This document shows positions 24,801-35,468 of a stretch of 64,000 nt of DNA, one piece after another. A program made the translations under genes and the position numbers. The stretch comes from Isosphaeraceae bacterium. Its GTDB lineage: Bacteria > Planctomycetota > Planctomycetia > Isosphaerales > Isosphaeraceae. How positions within the stretch are numbered: position 1 is the first letter of the stretch; every line of letters starts with the position of its first letter. Below the pieces are notes generated by a model. The model worked only from the letters and a program-made list of their open reading frames with translations. It was not told where the DNA came from and made no database searches. The DNA is taken from contig BPJS01000001.1 in NCBI GenBank assembly GCA_026004735.1, positions 2,294,001 through 2,358,000 of the forward strand, in the 5' to 3' direction.

Positions 24801-25856
24801 GACGGGAACACGTTCCGCTGGACGCCGAGCGAGGCCCAAGGAGACGGCTCGAGCTACCCGTTCACGATCCGAGCCACCGATTCGGCGATCCCGGCCGCCT
24901 TCGTCGAGCGAACGTTCCGTGTGACTGTGCGCGAGGTGAATCAGCCACCGCAGTTGGGTTCGCTGCCCAACCCGACGATCACCGCCGGACAGACTGTCGC
25001 ATTCACGGCGACCGCCAGCGACGCCGACCTGCCCACGCAGGCGATCAGCTACTCGCTGGTCGGCGCCCCGGCCGGAGCGGTCATCGATCCGACCACCGGC
25101 GCCTTCGTCTGGACGACCTCGCCGAGCCAGCCACCCGGCCTTTACCGATTCGCGGTCCGGGCCACCGATTCGCTGGGCGGAAGCGATGAACGGTTCGTCG
25201 AAATCACGGTGCTTTCGTCGAATCGCCCGCCGGTGATCAATCCGTTCGGATCGATCCAGGCGGTGGTCGGGCAAACGATCCAGTTGGCGATCGGCTCGGT
25301 CACGAGCGACCCGGACCCGGGTCAGGCCTTGGTCTTCAGCATCATCAGCGCTCCGGTGCTGGGCAATCCGCCGATGATCGACCCAGCAACCGGCCTGCTC
25401 ACTTGGGTTCCCTCGGTCGCACAGGTGGCCACCCTGACCGTACGGGCGACGGACAACGGCAACCCTGCGCTCTCGGGCGACCTGAGCTTCCAAGTGCAGG
25501 TGCTGCCACCGCCGTCGCTGTTGGTGGGCGGAGTTCTGGTCCGGGTTGGGCGGAATCTCTCGGGAATCCAGTTGCGGTTCAGCGGTCCGCTGGAGCCGGC
25601 CGTGGCCCGGGCGTTAGGCAACTATCGCCTGGTGGCCGCCGGCCGCGACCGCCGGCTCGGTACCCGAGATGACGTCGTTCAACGGCTTCGCCAGGCCGTC
25701 TACAACCCCGCAAACAACACCGTGACGCTGACCGCCGCGCGGGCATTCTCGCGTACCACCCTTTACCGCCTCACGATCGGCAACCTGCTCGACGTCTTCG
25801 GCCGACCGATCTCCGGTCAATTAACCATCCAGCGGAATCGCGTTCGGCTCGGCTGA
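21816..25856 (+). CDS. Large secreted ELWxxDGT-repeat protein with cadherin-like domains
   Basis: A 1346-residue surface or secreted protein. ATG at 21816 has an upstream GAGGGAG. The N-terminus carries basic residues then RHLERLESRQLLSA (about 26-37), the LExR-x-LLS sorting motif common on planctomycete extracellular proteins. Residues about 60-940 hold many ELWxxDGT-type repeats (ELWSSDGI, ELWTSDGTVAGT, EPWISDGTVAGT, ELWISDAAGT), each followed by a short strand pattern, suggesting a beta-propeller-like array. Three cadherin/Ig-like domains begin near 946 (NQPPTLAP), 1041 (NQPPQLGS) and 1134 (NRPPVIN). The C-terminus (about 1235-1346) is a further beta domain. Function is unknown; adhesion is plausible. 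Confidence 0.85.
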   Translation: MRKFWTGWRSRPATRVPSRRGRIGRHLERLESRQLLSAAALLDLNPAAASPQALLAIGNNRYFTAVDASATRLYRTVGAGAPQLMATFPPPASSPRVELADAVVVGSRAFLIADDGVHGREPWVINDAAGTVQLLRDINPGPLSGTPTVVTTALTALGSKVYFVADSGGADFELWSSDGITTSRVANINPGGPSTPSNLTPFGDRLYFAATSGSTRQLYRTNATGTGVQALGGSQPTDLTVAGGVLYFTSGPNRELHRVNAAGTGIQQLAAATAISQVDTLTALSDGLAFLGTAPGGQRMLGISQGSAATTALVDQPSLPAGSTPLTLIGVGSGVVQVLAHPTEGTDLWVHHAGTGSTEKLIDLSDAPADPAVFALKSRTTGGRAFFVTVDPASGGLLLGSTDGTPGGTHALGSIQPGGDLGQLDRMGLWAGVGGRLYFANRDALGLELWTSDGTVAGTQRVKDIQAGAGGSFPRRMVVQGSGIAFVASSQSGLNQIWTSAGTEATTQLATTLTEGGTATGQTSSSLADLTGPVQAVELGSSVVFFADDGVVGREPWISDGTVAGTRLVGDLNPAGSSQPLWLTPFNGVAYALVWPNNVVGEVWKLSGGANPGAERVGAIPMTGLQSQPVAFNGQLYFAIVDSSGYRLVRTSGVPGSGIETVAQFPRGSGVAVSLKQLAVAGDRLYFLTDDSVAGRRLWSTDGQTTTLLRSYPRLAMPTEIAVLGNRVFYQAGHAASGVELWSYNISTGTDTVHADINPGVGESRPSDLRVVGSTLYFGAETPSTGREIWRTTEAPGTFAAVTESLRPGPAGSITGTVNAVAAGGRLYVVANDGQRGDELLVIDQSSGATQFVDINPTPNASGLSTTETRFVVLGDAVFFNAIDGQRGMELWISDAAGTRLYGDLVPGTAGSAPQVLGRVGGGGMLVAASDPVLGRELFRVIPDSSNQPPTLAPIPDQTVDELQELVIPLIAADPDPGQTVTLSLTVGSLLGAVIDGNTFRWTPSEAQGDGSSYPFTIRATDSAIPAAFVERTFRVTVREVNQPPQLGSLPNPTITAGQTVAFTATASDADLPTQAISYSLVGAPAGAVIDPTTGAFVWTTSPSQPPGLYRFAVRATDSLGGSDERFVEITVLSSNRPPVINPFGSIQAVVGQTIQLAIGSVTSDPDPGQALVFSIISAPVLGNPPMIDPATGLLTWVPSVAQVATLTVRATDNGNPALSGDLSFQVQVLPPPSLLVGGVLVRVGRNLSGIQLRFSGPLEPAVARALGNYRLVAAGRDRRLGTRDDVVQRLRQAVYNPANNTVTLTAARAFSRTTLYRLTIGNLLDVFGRPISGQLTIQRNRVRLG

Positions 25857-25887
25857 TCGCCCAAGCCCCAGCCCGGTGCCTCGAACC

Positions 25888-25944
25888 CGAGGGGGGGAGG
25901 GAGCCTGACTCCCGCCCCCCGCCTCGTTTTGGTATTTTATTTTC
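25888..25944 (+). terminator. Intrinsic terminator after the ELWxxDGT gene
   Basis: A GC-rich hairpin (CGAGGGGGGGAGGGAG against CTCCCGCCCCCCGCCTCG, 25888-25926) is followed by TTTTGGTATTTTATTTT. This is a classical Rho-independent terminator layout, 30 bases after the stop of the large secreted protein. Confidence 0.8.
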
Positions 25945-26004
25945 TGAACGATCCGAAGATTCCCGGAAAACATGACCGTCCGGACGGAGTGGCTGCGCTA
26001 GCCC

Positions 26005-27810
26005 ATGCCCCTCGACCCCAAATTTATTCGCAACTTTTCGATCATCGCTCACATCGATCACGGCAAAAGCACGCTGGCCGACCAGCTCTTGCTTCAGTCT
26101 GGGGCGATCACTCCCCGAGAGTTCCGGGAGCAGATTCTGGATGACATGGATCTGGAGCGTGAGCGCGGGATCACGATCAAAGCTCGCGCTGTGGCGATCA
26201 ACTACACGCTCGACGGCCAGACTTATGAGCTCAACTTGATCGACACCCCCGGGCATGTCGATTTCCATTATGAGGTTTCGCGGAGCCTGGCGGCCTGCGA
26301 GGGCGCGATCCTGCTGGTCGATGCCACGCAGGGAGTGCAAGCGCAGACGGTCGCCAATGCCTACGCGGCGATTGCCGGCGATCTGACGATCATCCCGGCG
26401 CTCAACAAGATCGACATGCAGGCGGCTCGGCCCGAGGAGATCAAGGACGAGATCGAGCATACGCTCGGCTTGGCGCGCGAGGAGGTGCTGGCCGTCAGTG
26501 GCAAGACGGGTCAGGGAGTCCCGGAACTGTTTCGGGCGATTATCGAGCGGATTCCGCCGCCCTCAGGCAAGATCCACGCGCCGCTGCGGGCGCTGATCTT
26601 CGACTCGCGGTTCGACGACTACCAGGGGGTGATCGTCTACTGCCGGGTCGTCGACGGCACGATCCGCGTCGGCCAGAAGATCCGGCTGATGGCTGGTGGA
26701 ACCGAATACGAGGTGACGGGCCTGGGCCGGTTCCGCCCCCGCGAGGTTCCCTGTGAGGAGCTGTCGGTCGGCCAGGTCGGGTATGTGATCGCGAACATCA
26801 AACGGCTGGCCGACGTCCGGATCGGCGACACAATCACCGACGCGGCCCGCTCGGCCGTCCAGCCGCTGCCCGGTTATCAGGAACCGCGCCCGGTGGTCTT
26901 TTGCGGTCTGTTTCCGGCGACCCACAACCAATTCGACGATCTCCGCACGGCGCTGCAGAAGCTGTCGCTCAACGACGCCAGCTTCACCTTCGAGCCGGAG
27001 ACCTCAGATGCTCTCGGGTTCGGCTTTCGCTGCGGCTTTCTCGGCATGCTCCACATGGAGGTGATCCAGCAGCGCTTGGAGCGCGAGAGCGATCTGGCCC
27101 TGGTCCAAACTGCGCCCAACGTGACCTACGAGATCGTGACCCGCAAGGGTCAGACCCTCCATATTTCCAATCCCACCCGAATCCCCGACGCCGGCGAGAT
27201 CGAAGAATTCCGCGAGCCGTTCGCGCGGGTTCAGTTCATCATTCCGAGCGAGTCGATCGGCGCGATCATGCAATTGTGCGAGGATCGGCGCGGGGTTTAT
27301 CAAAAGACAGAGTACATCACGCCGAGCCGGGTGATCCTGACCTACGAGCTGCCCCTGGCCGAGATGATTTATGACCTTTACGACAAGCTCAAGAGCCTGA
27401 CCCGTGGTTACGGCACGATGGACTATGAGGTGATCGGCTACCGCGCGGGGGATCTGGTGCGGCTGGATATCCTGGTGGCCGGCGAGCGGGTGGATGCCCT
27501 CTCGGTGGTCGTTCATCGGGAGCAGGCATATCGCCGCGGTTCGAAGCTGGTCAAGAAGCTGCGGGGCGAGATCGAGCGGCATCAGTTCGAGATCGCCATC
27601 CAGGCCGCGATCGGCTCCAAGGTGATTGCCCGCGAAACCATCTCGGCGCTCCGCAAGAATGTGACGGCCAAATGCTACGGCGGGGACATCACCCGTAAGC
27701 GGAAGCTGCTCGAAAAGCAAAAGGAAGGCAAGAAGCGGATGAAGCAGGTTGGCAGTGTCGAGATTTCGCAAGAAGCGTTTTTGTCGGTCCTGGACAGCGG
27801 AGACGATTGA
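26005..27810 (+). CDS. lepA: Translation elongation factor 4 (LepA)
   Basis: A 601-residue translational GTPase, the normal length. G1 is AHIDHGKSTLAD (residues 14-25), G2 lies in ERGITIKA, G3 is DTPGHVD, G4 NKID and G5 VSGKTG. LepA-specific C-terminal blocks are present (LGFGFRCGFLGMLHMEV, AKCYGGDITRKRKLLEKQKEGKKRMK). EF4 acts on stalled or back-tracked ribosomes. The gene is followed directly by signal peptidase genes, the old lepA-lepB pairing of E. coli; the stop overlaps a TTG that is an alternative start of the next gene. Confidence 0.97.
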   Translation: MPLDPKFIRNFSIIAHIDHGKSTLADQLLLQSGAITPREFREQILDDMDLERERGITIKARAVAINYTLDGQTYELNLIDTPGHVDFHYEVSRSLAACEGAILLVDATQGVQAQTVANAYAAIAGDLTIIPALNKIDMQAARPEEIKDEIEHTLGLAREEVLAVSGKTGQGVPELFRAIIERIPPPSGKIHAPLRALIFDSRFDDYQGVIVYCRVVDGTIRVGQKIRLMAGGTEYEVTGLGRFRPREVPCEELSVGQVGYVIANIKRLADVRIGDTITDAARSAVQPLPGYQEPRPVVFCGLFPATHNQFDDLRTALQKLSLNDASFTFEPETSDALGFGFRCGFLGMLHMEVIQQRLERESDLALVQTAPNVTYEIVTRKGQTLHISNPTRIPDAGEIEEFREPFARVQFIIPSESIGAIMQLCEDRRGVYQKTEYITPSRVILTYELPLAEMIYDLYDKLKSLTRGYGTMDYEVIGYRAGDLVRLDILVAGERVDALSVVVHREQAYRRGSKLVKKLRGEIERHQFEIAIQAAIGSKVIARETISALRKNVTAKCYGGDITRKRKLLEKQKEGKKRMKQVGSVEISQEAFLSVLDSGDD

Positions 27811-27830
27811 CGTTCGTCCGAAGTGTGTCA

Positions 27831-29366
27831 ATGGCGCGGAGGAACAGCCCCGTGCGCTGGCGTCCACCGAGGCCGACCCCGAAGCCGACCCCGACGGTCG
27901 TCATCGGCCGCGACCTTCCCCATGGGACGGATCTGTCGGCGGCCGTGCCGGCCGGGCCGAGGCGGTCGCGCGGCCGCGGACTGGTCGAATCTCTGCTGCT
28001 GATCGTGGCCGGTCTGCTGGTGCTGCGGGTCTTCGTGGCGGAGGCCTATATCGTGCCGACCGGCTCGATGGCCCCGAGCCTGGTCGGTTCGCACGCCGAC
28101 CTGCGGTGTTCGGACTGCGGCATCGGCTTTGAGCTTGGGCTGAACGACGCCGGGGAGCCCGAAGGCCGACCGGTCTGCCCCAACTGCGGTCAGTCCAGAT
28201 TAAGCCCGGCACCGGCGCGTCTTGCCTCGGGCGACCGCTTGCTCGTTCATAAGCACACCTTCGCCTGGAGGCCGCCGCGGCGGTGGGAGCCGGCCGTGTT
28301 CGTCGGTTCGGGCGGGCTGGCCGAGAGCTTTGTCAAGCGGGTCGTCGGCCTACCCGGCGAATCGGTTGAGATTCGCGATGGCGACCTGTGGATCGACGGA
28401 GCTTTGGCGCGCAAGTCACTGGAGGAAATACGGGCCTTGCGGATCCCGGTCTACGACGACGATTACCGCCCGACCCAGTCGGCCATCTATCCCCGGTGGA
28501 TTCCGCGCCAAGATACCGCGTCCGATCCTTCCTCGTCGGGGTGGACGGCGACGGCCGACGGTTTTCAGCACACGGCCACGCGGCGAGACGGTCGGCCCGA
28601 CTGGCTCGAGTATCAGCACTGGGACCCCGAGACGCTCCGTCCCGGCCCGGTGCGCGACTTCCTCGGCTACAACGGCGCTGGGGTTGGGGGCGACCACGTG
28701 GTCCGGGATCTCATGATCGAATTCGAGGTCTCGCTGGGCCAGGATTGCGATCGCCTGCACCTGGAGTTTGAAACCGGCGGTGAGCGGCTCGAGGTGCGGT
28801 TGCCGGTCGCGGCCCGATCGACCCTCGAGGTCCTGGTCAACGATCGGCCGTTGGAGATTCAGGCGGCCGGAGAGCCGCAATTGACCGAATCGCCCGCCGA
28901 TCCGCCTCGATGGACCGCGATCGAAGCCTCGATCGTCGATCGTCGCCTGCTGGTCGCGATCGACGGCCAGATGGCGTTCACCCCGGTCGACCTGGAGACC
29001 CCTCCCGATCAACCGGCGCGAGGCACGCGGCTGGCTCTAGGCGTATCTGGCGGTTCGGCAGCGATTCGGCACTTGAGGGTTTATCGCGATATTTACTATA
29101 CGGAGCGGCTGGCTGGTTCGATGCGTCCGGGCCACGGCGTGGATTCACCCTGCCAGCTTGGTCGCGGCGAGTATTACGTGCTCGGGGACAACAGCGCAGT
29201 TTCGAACGACAGCCGGTTTTGGTCCGACGGACCGGTCGTCAGCGAGGCCGCCTTGGTCGGTCGGCCGTTTCTAGTCCACGTTCCGGGGCGGTCGATCCCG
29301 ATCGCGTGGGGGGAGCAGCCGCTGTTCTGGATTCCCGATCCGCGGGCGATCCGCTACATTCGTTGA
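27831..29366 (+). CDS. lepB: Signal peptidase I with inserted zinc ribbon and jelly-roll-like domain (copy 1)
   Basis: A 511-residue type I signal peptidase, far longer than the usual 250-320. A membrane helix (LVESLLLIVAGLLVLRVFV) precedes the catalytic Ser motif VPTGSMAP (about residue 80). A zinc-ribbon-like CSDCG...CPNCG follows at once. The Lys motif KRVVGLPGESVEIRDG is near residue 170. About 200 residues of beta-rich LamG/jelly-roll character are then inserted (VRDLMIEFEVSL, LEVLVNDRPLEI, RLLVAIDGQMAF, SAAIRHLRVYRDIYY) before the final box YYVLGDNSAVSNDSR. It cleaves leader peptides at the outer face of the inner membrane. A TTG at 27807 is an alternative start. Confidence 0.88.
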   Translation: MARRNSPVRWRPPRPTPKPTPTVVIGRDLPHGTDLSAAVPAGPRRSRGRGLVESLLLIVAGLLVLRVFVAEAYIVPTGSMAPSLVGSHADLRCSDCGIGFELGLNDAGEPEGRPVCPNCGQSRLSPAPARLASGDRLLVHKHTFAWRPPRRWEPAVFVGSGGLAESFVKRVVGLPGESVEIRDGDLWIDGALARKSLEEIRALRIPVYDDDYRPTQSAIYPRWIPRQDTASDPSSSGWTATADGFQHTATRRDGRPDWLEYQHWDPETLRPGPVRDFLGYNGAGVGGDHVVRDLMIEFEVSLGQDCDRLHLEFETGGERLEVRLPVAARSTLEVLVNDRPLEIQAAGEPQLTESPADPPRWTAIEASIVDRRLLVAIDGQMAFTPVDLETPPDQPARGTRLALGVSGGSAAIRHLRVYRDIYYTERLAGSMRPGHGVDSPCQLGRGEYYVLGDNSAVSNDSRFWSDGPVVSEAALVGRPFLVHVPGRSIPIAWGEQPLFWIPDPRAIRYIR

Positions 29367-29407
29367 ACCGGATGCGGCCGATGGGGTCGCACCCGCCGAG
29401 GTCGAGC

Positions 29408-31105
29408 ATGTCGAAGCTAACCCCACGGCCGGCGGCCCCGCCATCGTCCGCCCGGCCGACCGCACCCCCACCCCCGACTCGGCCGCATTCTGGCCATCGG
29501 GAATTGATCGAACAAATCGTCGTCGCCTTCATCCTGGCCTTTCTGGTCCGCGGCTTCGAGGCCGAGGCCTTTGTGATCCCGACCGGCTCGATGGCCCCGA
29601 CGCTGATGGGCCGACACAAGGACGTCGTCTGTCCCCAGTGCGGCTTCTCGTTCACGATCAACGCGTCGGACGAGTCCGAGCCGGTGATCATTCGCGGCCG
29701 TCCGCAGCTCGGTTCGCTGGTCCGCAGCGGCCTGTGCGCGAATTGCCGGTTCAGTGTTCCGGTGGAAAACGAGCCGAGCTTCAACGGCGACCGGATCCTG
29801 GTCATGAAGTTTCTTTACAATCTGCCGTTTCTGGCCCGAGACAATCCGCGGCGGTGGGAGGTGATCGTCTTCCACTACCCGGAAGAGCCGGAGACCAATT
29901 TCATCAAGCGACTGGTCGGCCTTCCAGGCGAGGTTGTCCGGCTCTACTACGGCGATGTGCTCACCCGGCCGATCGACCAGCCCGAAGCGCCGTTCCGGCT
30001 CCAGCGCAAGGAGCTGAAGCATCAGCAAGCGATGCAGGTGAACGTCTGGGACGACCGGCACCGGCCCCGGCTTCTCGCCGACCGCCCCGAATGGCGGCGC
30101 TGGCGGTCCGATGACGGCTGGACCGAGCGGAGCCCGGGCGTCTACCGCGCAGAGGTGCAGTCGGGACGGGCCGAGCTGCGGTACCACCACCTGGTTCCCG
30201 ACGCCGCCCAGTGGTCGGCGATCGCGTCTGGCGAGCCGTTGCCCTACGAGCCGTTTCACCGGCTGGTTTCCGACTTTTCCGCCTACAACTCAGGCAGCAC
30301 CCTGACCCGGATCCTCAACGACCCGGTACCGCCGCACTGGGTTGGCGACCTGACGATCCGGTTCCGGATCGAGACGACCGAAGCGGCCGGCTCGCTCGAC
30401 ATCGACCTGGTCGAAGCCGGGGTGATTCATCGCTGCACAATCAACCTGGCCACGGGGGAGGCCCGGCTGGTTCGCAACGGCACGCCGCTGGCGGGTCCGG
30501 TCGCCACGCCGTTGGGCCGCCGCGGCGGACACGACGTCGCCTTTGCCAACGTCGACGGCCGGCTGACCCTCTGGGTCGATGGCCAGCTCCCGTTCGGCGA
30601 GGGGGTCGTCTACCAGGAAGGGCAGGAGGGGTATAGTCCGCCGACGGCCGAGGATCTGGAACCGGTCCGAATCGGGCTTGCCGGCGGATCGGCCCAAGTC
30701 AGCGATCTTGTCCTGACCCGCGACATTTACTATACCAACGACCCCAAACCACCCCACTGGGATTACGCGGGTCTGGTGAGCGACCGCTCGGCCCTGTCAG
30801 ACCCGAATGAATTCGCCGCCCTGGAGGATCTGCGCTGGGCCGATTTTCCCGTGCGGCCAGGCCACTATTTGATGTTGGGCGACAACAGTCCTCGAAGCAA
30901 GGATAGCCGCGCCTGGAACCTGCACGACCGAGCCTGGGACGACTCGGGCCGGCAAAGCTGGGAGGTGCCCGAAAATCTGCTGGTCGGCAAAGCGTTTTTC
31001 ATTTACTGGCCCCACGGCAAGCCGATCTGGCCCAACATCCCGATCACGCGCGACCTACGCGTCCCCTTCCGGCCCCAGGTGGAACGGATGACCTGGATCC
31101 GCTAA
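29408..31105 (+). CDS. lepB: Signal peptidase I with inserted zinc ribbon and jelly-roll-like domain (copy 2)
   Basis: A 565-residue paralogue of the upstream gene, 41 bases away and clearly divergent from it. ATG at 29408 is preceded by GAGG. After a Pro-rich tail and a membrane helix (IEQIVVAFILAFLVRGF) come VIPTGSMAPTLMG (Ser near residue 60), CPQCG...CANCR, KRLVGLPGEVVRLYYG, and a beta-rich insert of about 250 residues ending in VSDLVLTRDIYYTND. The last conserved box is GHYLMLGDNSPRSKDSR. Both copies keep the Ser/Lys dyad, so both should be active; different substrates are likely. The insert matches that in copy 1 in order and in the DIYYT end motif. Confidence 0.88.
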   Translation: MSKLTPRPAAPPSSARPTAPPPPTRPHSGHRELIEQIVVAFILAFLVRGFEAEAFVIPTGSMAPTLMGRHKDVVCPQCGFSFTINASDESEPVIIRGRPQLGSLVRSGLCANCRFSVPVENEPSFNGDRILVMKFLYNLPFLARDNPRRWEVIVFHYPEEPETNFIKRLVGLPGEVVRLYYGDVLTRPIDQPEAPFRLQRKELKHQQAMQVNVWDDRHRPRLLADRPEWRRWRSDDGWTERSPGVYRAEVQSGRAELRYHHLVPDAAQWSAIASGEPLPYEPFHRLVSDFSAYNSGSTLTRILNDPVPPHWVGDLTIRFRIETTEAAGSLDIDLVEAGVIHRCTINLATGEARLVRNGTPLAGPVATPLGRRGGHDVAFANVDGRLTLWVDGQLPFGEGVVYQEGQEGYSPPTAEDLEPVRIGLAGGSAQVSDLVLTRDIYYTNDPKPPHWDYAGLVSDRSALSDPNEFAALEDLRWADFPVRPGHYLMLGDNSPRSKDSRAWNLHDRAWDDSGRQSWEVPENLLVGKAFFIYWPHGKPIWPNIPITRDLRVPFRPQVERMTWIR

Positions 31106-31142
31106 CGCCCTGCTGCCCGCTTGGTCACGGAGGACCGCCACG

Positions 31143-32051
31143 ATGCCGCTGCTCGAGGTGCGTAATCTTCAGAAAAGTTACGGCAAGCGTCAGGTCGTCT
31201 GCGGCGTCGATTTTGAGGTAGCAGCAGGCGAGATCGTCGGCCTGCTAGGACCAAACGGGGCGGGCAAAACGACCAGCTTCCGCATGACCATCGGCCTGAT
31301 CGACGCCGACGGCGGCCAGGTGCTCTTCGGCGGCAAAGACGTGACCCGGCTTCCCATGTACCAACGCGCCCGGGCCGGAATGGGCTACCTTGCGCAGGAT
31401 TCGAGCGTCTTCAAATTGCTCTCCGTCGAGGACAACCTGATGGCGATCCTCGAAACCCGTAAGGATCTCAGCCGTCGGGAGCGGCGTCGCCGTCAGGATC
31501 AGCTCCTCGAACAATTCGGCCTGACCAAGATCCGCAAGACCAAGGCGATGCGCGTCTCCGGCGGTGAACGCCGCCGGCTTGAGATCGCCCGGAGCCTGAT
31601 CACCGAGCCTCGGCTGATCATGCTCGACGAGCCGTTCGCCGGTATCGACCCCAAGACGGTCGCCGAAATCCAGCATGAGATCCGCGCCCTGGCCGAACAG
31701 CACGGGCTAGGCATCTTGCTGACCGACCACAACGTCCGCGAGACCCTGGAGGTGACCGACCGCAGCTACTTGCTCTTCGAGGGCCGAGTGGTGGCTCACG
31801 GCTCGGTCTTCGAAATCGTGAACAACGCCGACGCCCGGCGCTATTACCTCGGCGAACGTTTCGAGGCTGGCCACCTCCTGGACCGCGCGGCCCGCGGTCA
31901 TCTGCCCTCTTCCAGCGAGCGATCGGGGGCAGCCCCGCTTCGAGTCGATCCCCCGCGATCGGCCGACCCGCCTCGCCACCCGGCCGGGCCAGTTCGAGCC
32001 GGTGATCCGACCGACAAGGCGATCGACGAGTTCGACAATCAGGCCATCTAG
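31143..32051 (+). CDS. lptB: LptB-like ABC transporter ATPase
   Basis: A 302-residue ABC ATPase. Walker A is GPNGAGKTTSF (about residues 36-46), the signature is VSGGERRRLEIARSL, and Walker B is LIMLDEPFAGIDPKTV. The LptB-type sequence ILLTDHNVRETLEVTDRSYLLFEGRV follows, which separates it from amino-acid transporter LivF/LivG ATPases. LptB powers LPS transport with LptFG. The last 60 residues, after YYLGERFEAGHLL, are a Pro/Arg-rich extension not found in E. coli LptB. It lies 37 bases after the second signal peptidase gene and may be co-transcribed. The membrane partners LptFG are not in this window. Confidence 0.88.
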   Translation: MPLLEVRNLQKSYGKRQVVCGVDFEVAAGEIVGLLGPNGAGKTTSFRMTIGLIDADGGQVLFGGKDVTRLPMYQRARAGMGYLAQDSSVFKLLSVEDNLMAILETRKDLSRRERRRRQDQLLEQFGLTKIRKTKAMRVSGGERRRLEIARSLITEPRLIMLDEPFAGIDPKTVAEIQHEIRALAEQHGLGILLTDHNVRETLEVTDRSYLLFEGRVVAHGSVFEIVNNADARRYYLGERFEAGHLLDRAARGHLPSSSERSGAAPLRVDPPRSADPPRHPAGPVRAGDPTDKAIDEFDNQAI

Positions 32052-32068
32052 CCGCGCAACGCTCGGAT

Positions 32069-32257
32069 TCAGACCTGGGTATTGATCAGCAGCAGGACGA
32101 TTGTCGTCACGATCATGAAGGCGACAATCTTGCCGAAGAGCCGCAACGCGTTGCGGACGATTTGCCCGATCGGCTCATGGCGCGAAGCCGAATAGACCAG
32201 GCTGATCGCCACGGCCAAGGGCAGGAAGAACCAGTAGATGCCCAGCCCGGCGTTCAT
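32069..32257 (-). CDS. Small two-helix membrane protein
   Basis: A 62-residue protein with two predicted membrane segments (YWFFLPLAVAISLVYSAS and IVAFMIVTTIVLLLINTQV) joined by a basic loop. It overlaps the next upstream gene by four bases and is thus probably coupled to it. No family function is known to me. It is convergent with lptB, 17 bases away. Confidence 0.65.
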   Translation of the reverse strand: MNAGLGIYWFFLPLAVAISLVYSASRHEPIGQIVRNALRLFGKIVAFMIVTTIVLLLINTQV

Positions 32258-32775
32258 GCGCGACCCTCCGCCGCCAGGGCGGCACGATTGGGTTCGCCCG
32301 CGGCCGGGAGATCGCCCGACTCGTCGGCGTGGGCCGGTCCATCCAGCGCGTCGTAGATAGCCAGGACGTTGAGCAAGCCGGCGGTGACCGTATAAACCCA
32401 GCCGACCTCGAGCAAGCGGCCGAGCCTCGGAAATAGCCCGGAGAGGACTTCCATCGGCGGCTCTGCCAGATAACCGCCCAGGATGGGAGCCATTCCCTTT
32501 TGGATCAAGGTCGCTTGGATCAACGCGGGCAGCGCCGGCAGACCGACCCAGAATTGAGCCAGATAATCAAATCGGAACCGTTCGGGGTCGCTGGTCGGGC
32601 TGGTCCAGCGCCAGAACACGTTCTTACCCTCACCCAGCCAAAGCCCGAAAAAAAACAGACCGAGGATCGAGAGTCCGTAGATCCAGGCCTTGGCGCGGCG
32701 GCCCTGGTACCAGTGGCCCAGCCCTGGAACCAACCAAGCCAAGAAAGCCGCCAGATAACGGTTCTTGAGATTCAC
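32254..32775 (-). CDS. DUF6677-like membrane protein
   Basis: A 173-residue multi-pass protein. GTG at 32775 gives MNLKNRYLAAFLAWLVPG, which resembles the family N-terminus; no clear ribosome binding site is seen and upstream TTG or ATG starts remain possible. The LVPGLGHWYQGRRAKAWIYGLSIL segment matches the PGLGHxYxGR signature of TM2/DUF6677-type proteins, followed by further membrane helices (LFFFGLWLGEGK, VGLPALPALIQATLIQKG, GWVYTVTAGLLNVLAIYDAL). Planctomycetes often carry this gene next to a small membrane protein. No biochemical role is known. Confidence 0.65.
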   Translation of the reverse strand: MNLKNRYLAAFLAWLVPGLGHWYQGRRAKAWIYGLSILGLFFFGLWLGEGKNVFWRWTSPTSDPERFRFDYLAQFWVGLPALPALIQATLIQKGMAPILGGYLAEPPMEVLSGLFPRLGRLLEVGWVYTVTAGLLNVLAIYDALDGPAHADESGDLPAAGEPNRAALAAEGRA

Positions 32776-33065
32776 AGAAACGGATGTCGGACTGTGAGAT
32801 TGGGTCAAGGCGTCATACCCACTACGATTCAACCACGTTGTCTTAAGACCAGGGCCATCTCTTACCAAGGTACGCTCTTGAGATCACGACGAAAAGGCCT
32901 GGCAGCTCAAGCACGCTTAGGCCGAGGCGGCGTGAAGCAGCCCCCTGCGCGGACGGCCACTCGGACTCATCATGAACCTGTCCCACCGTCGACTGGGAAC
33001 GGCCCCCGGGTCCACGCCCTAACCCCGTCCCGAGATGAAGTGTTGCGAATCGGTCCGAATGTCTC

Positions 33066-35468
<2,403 letters not shown>

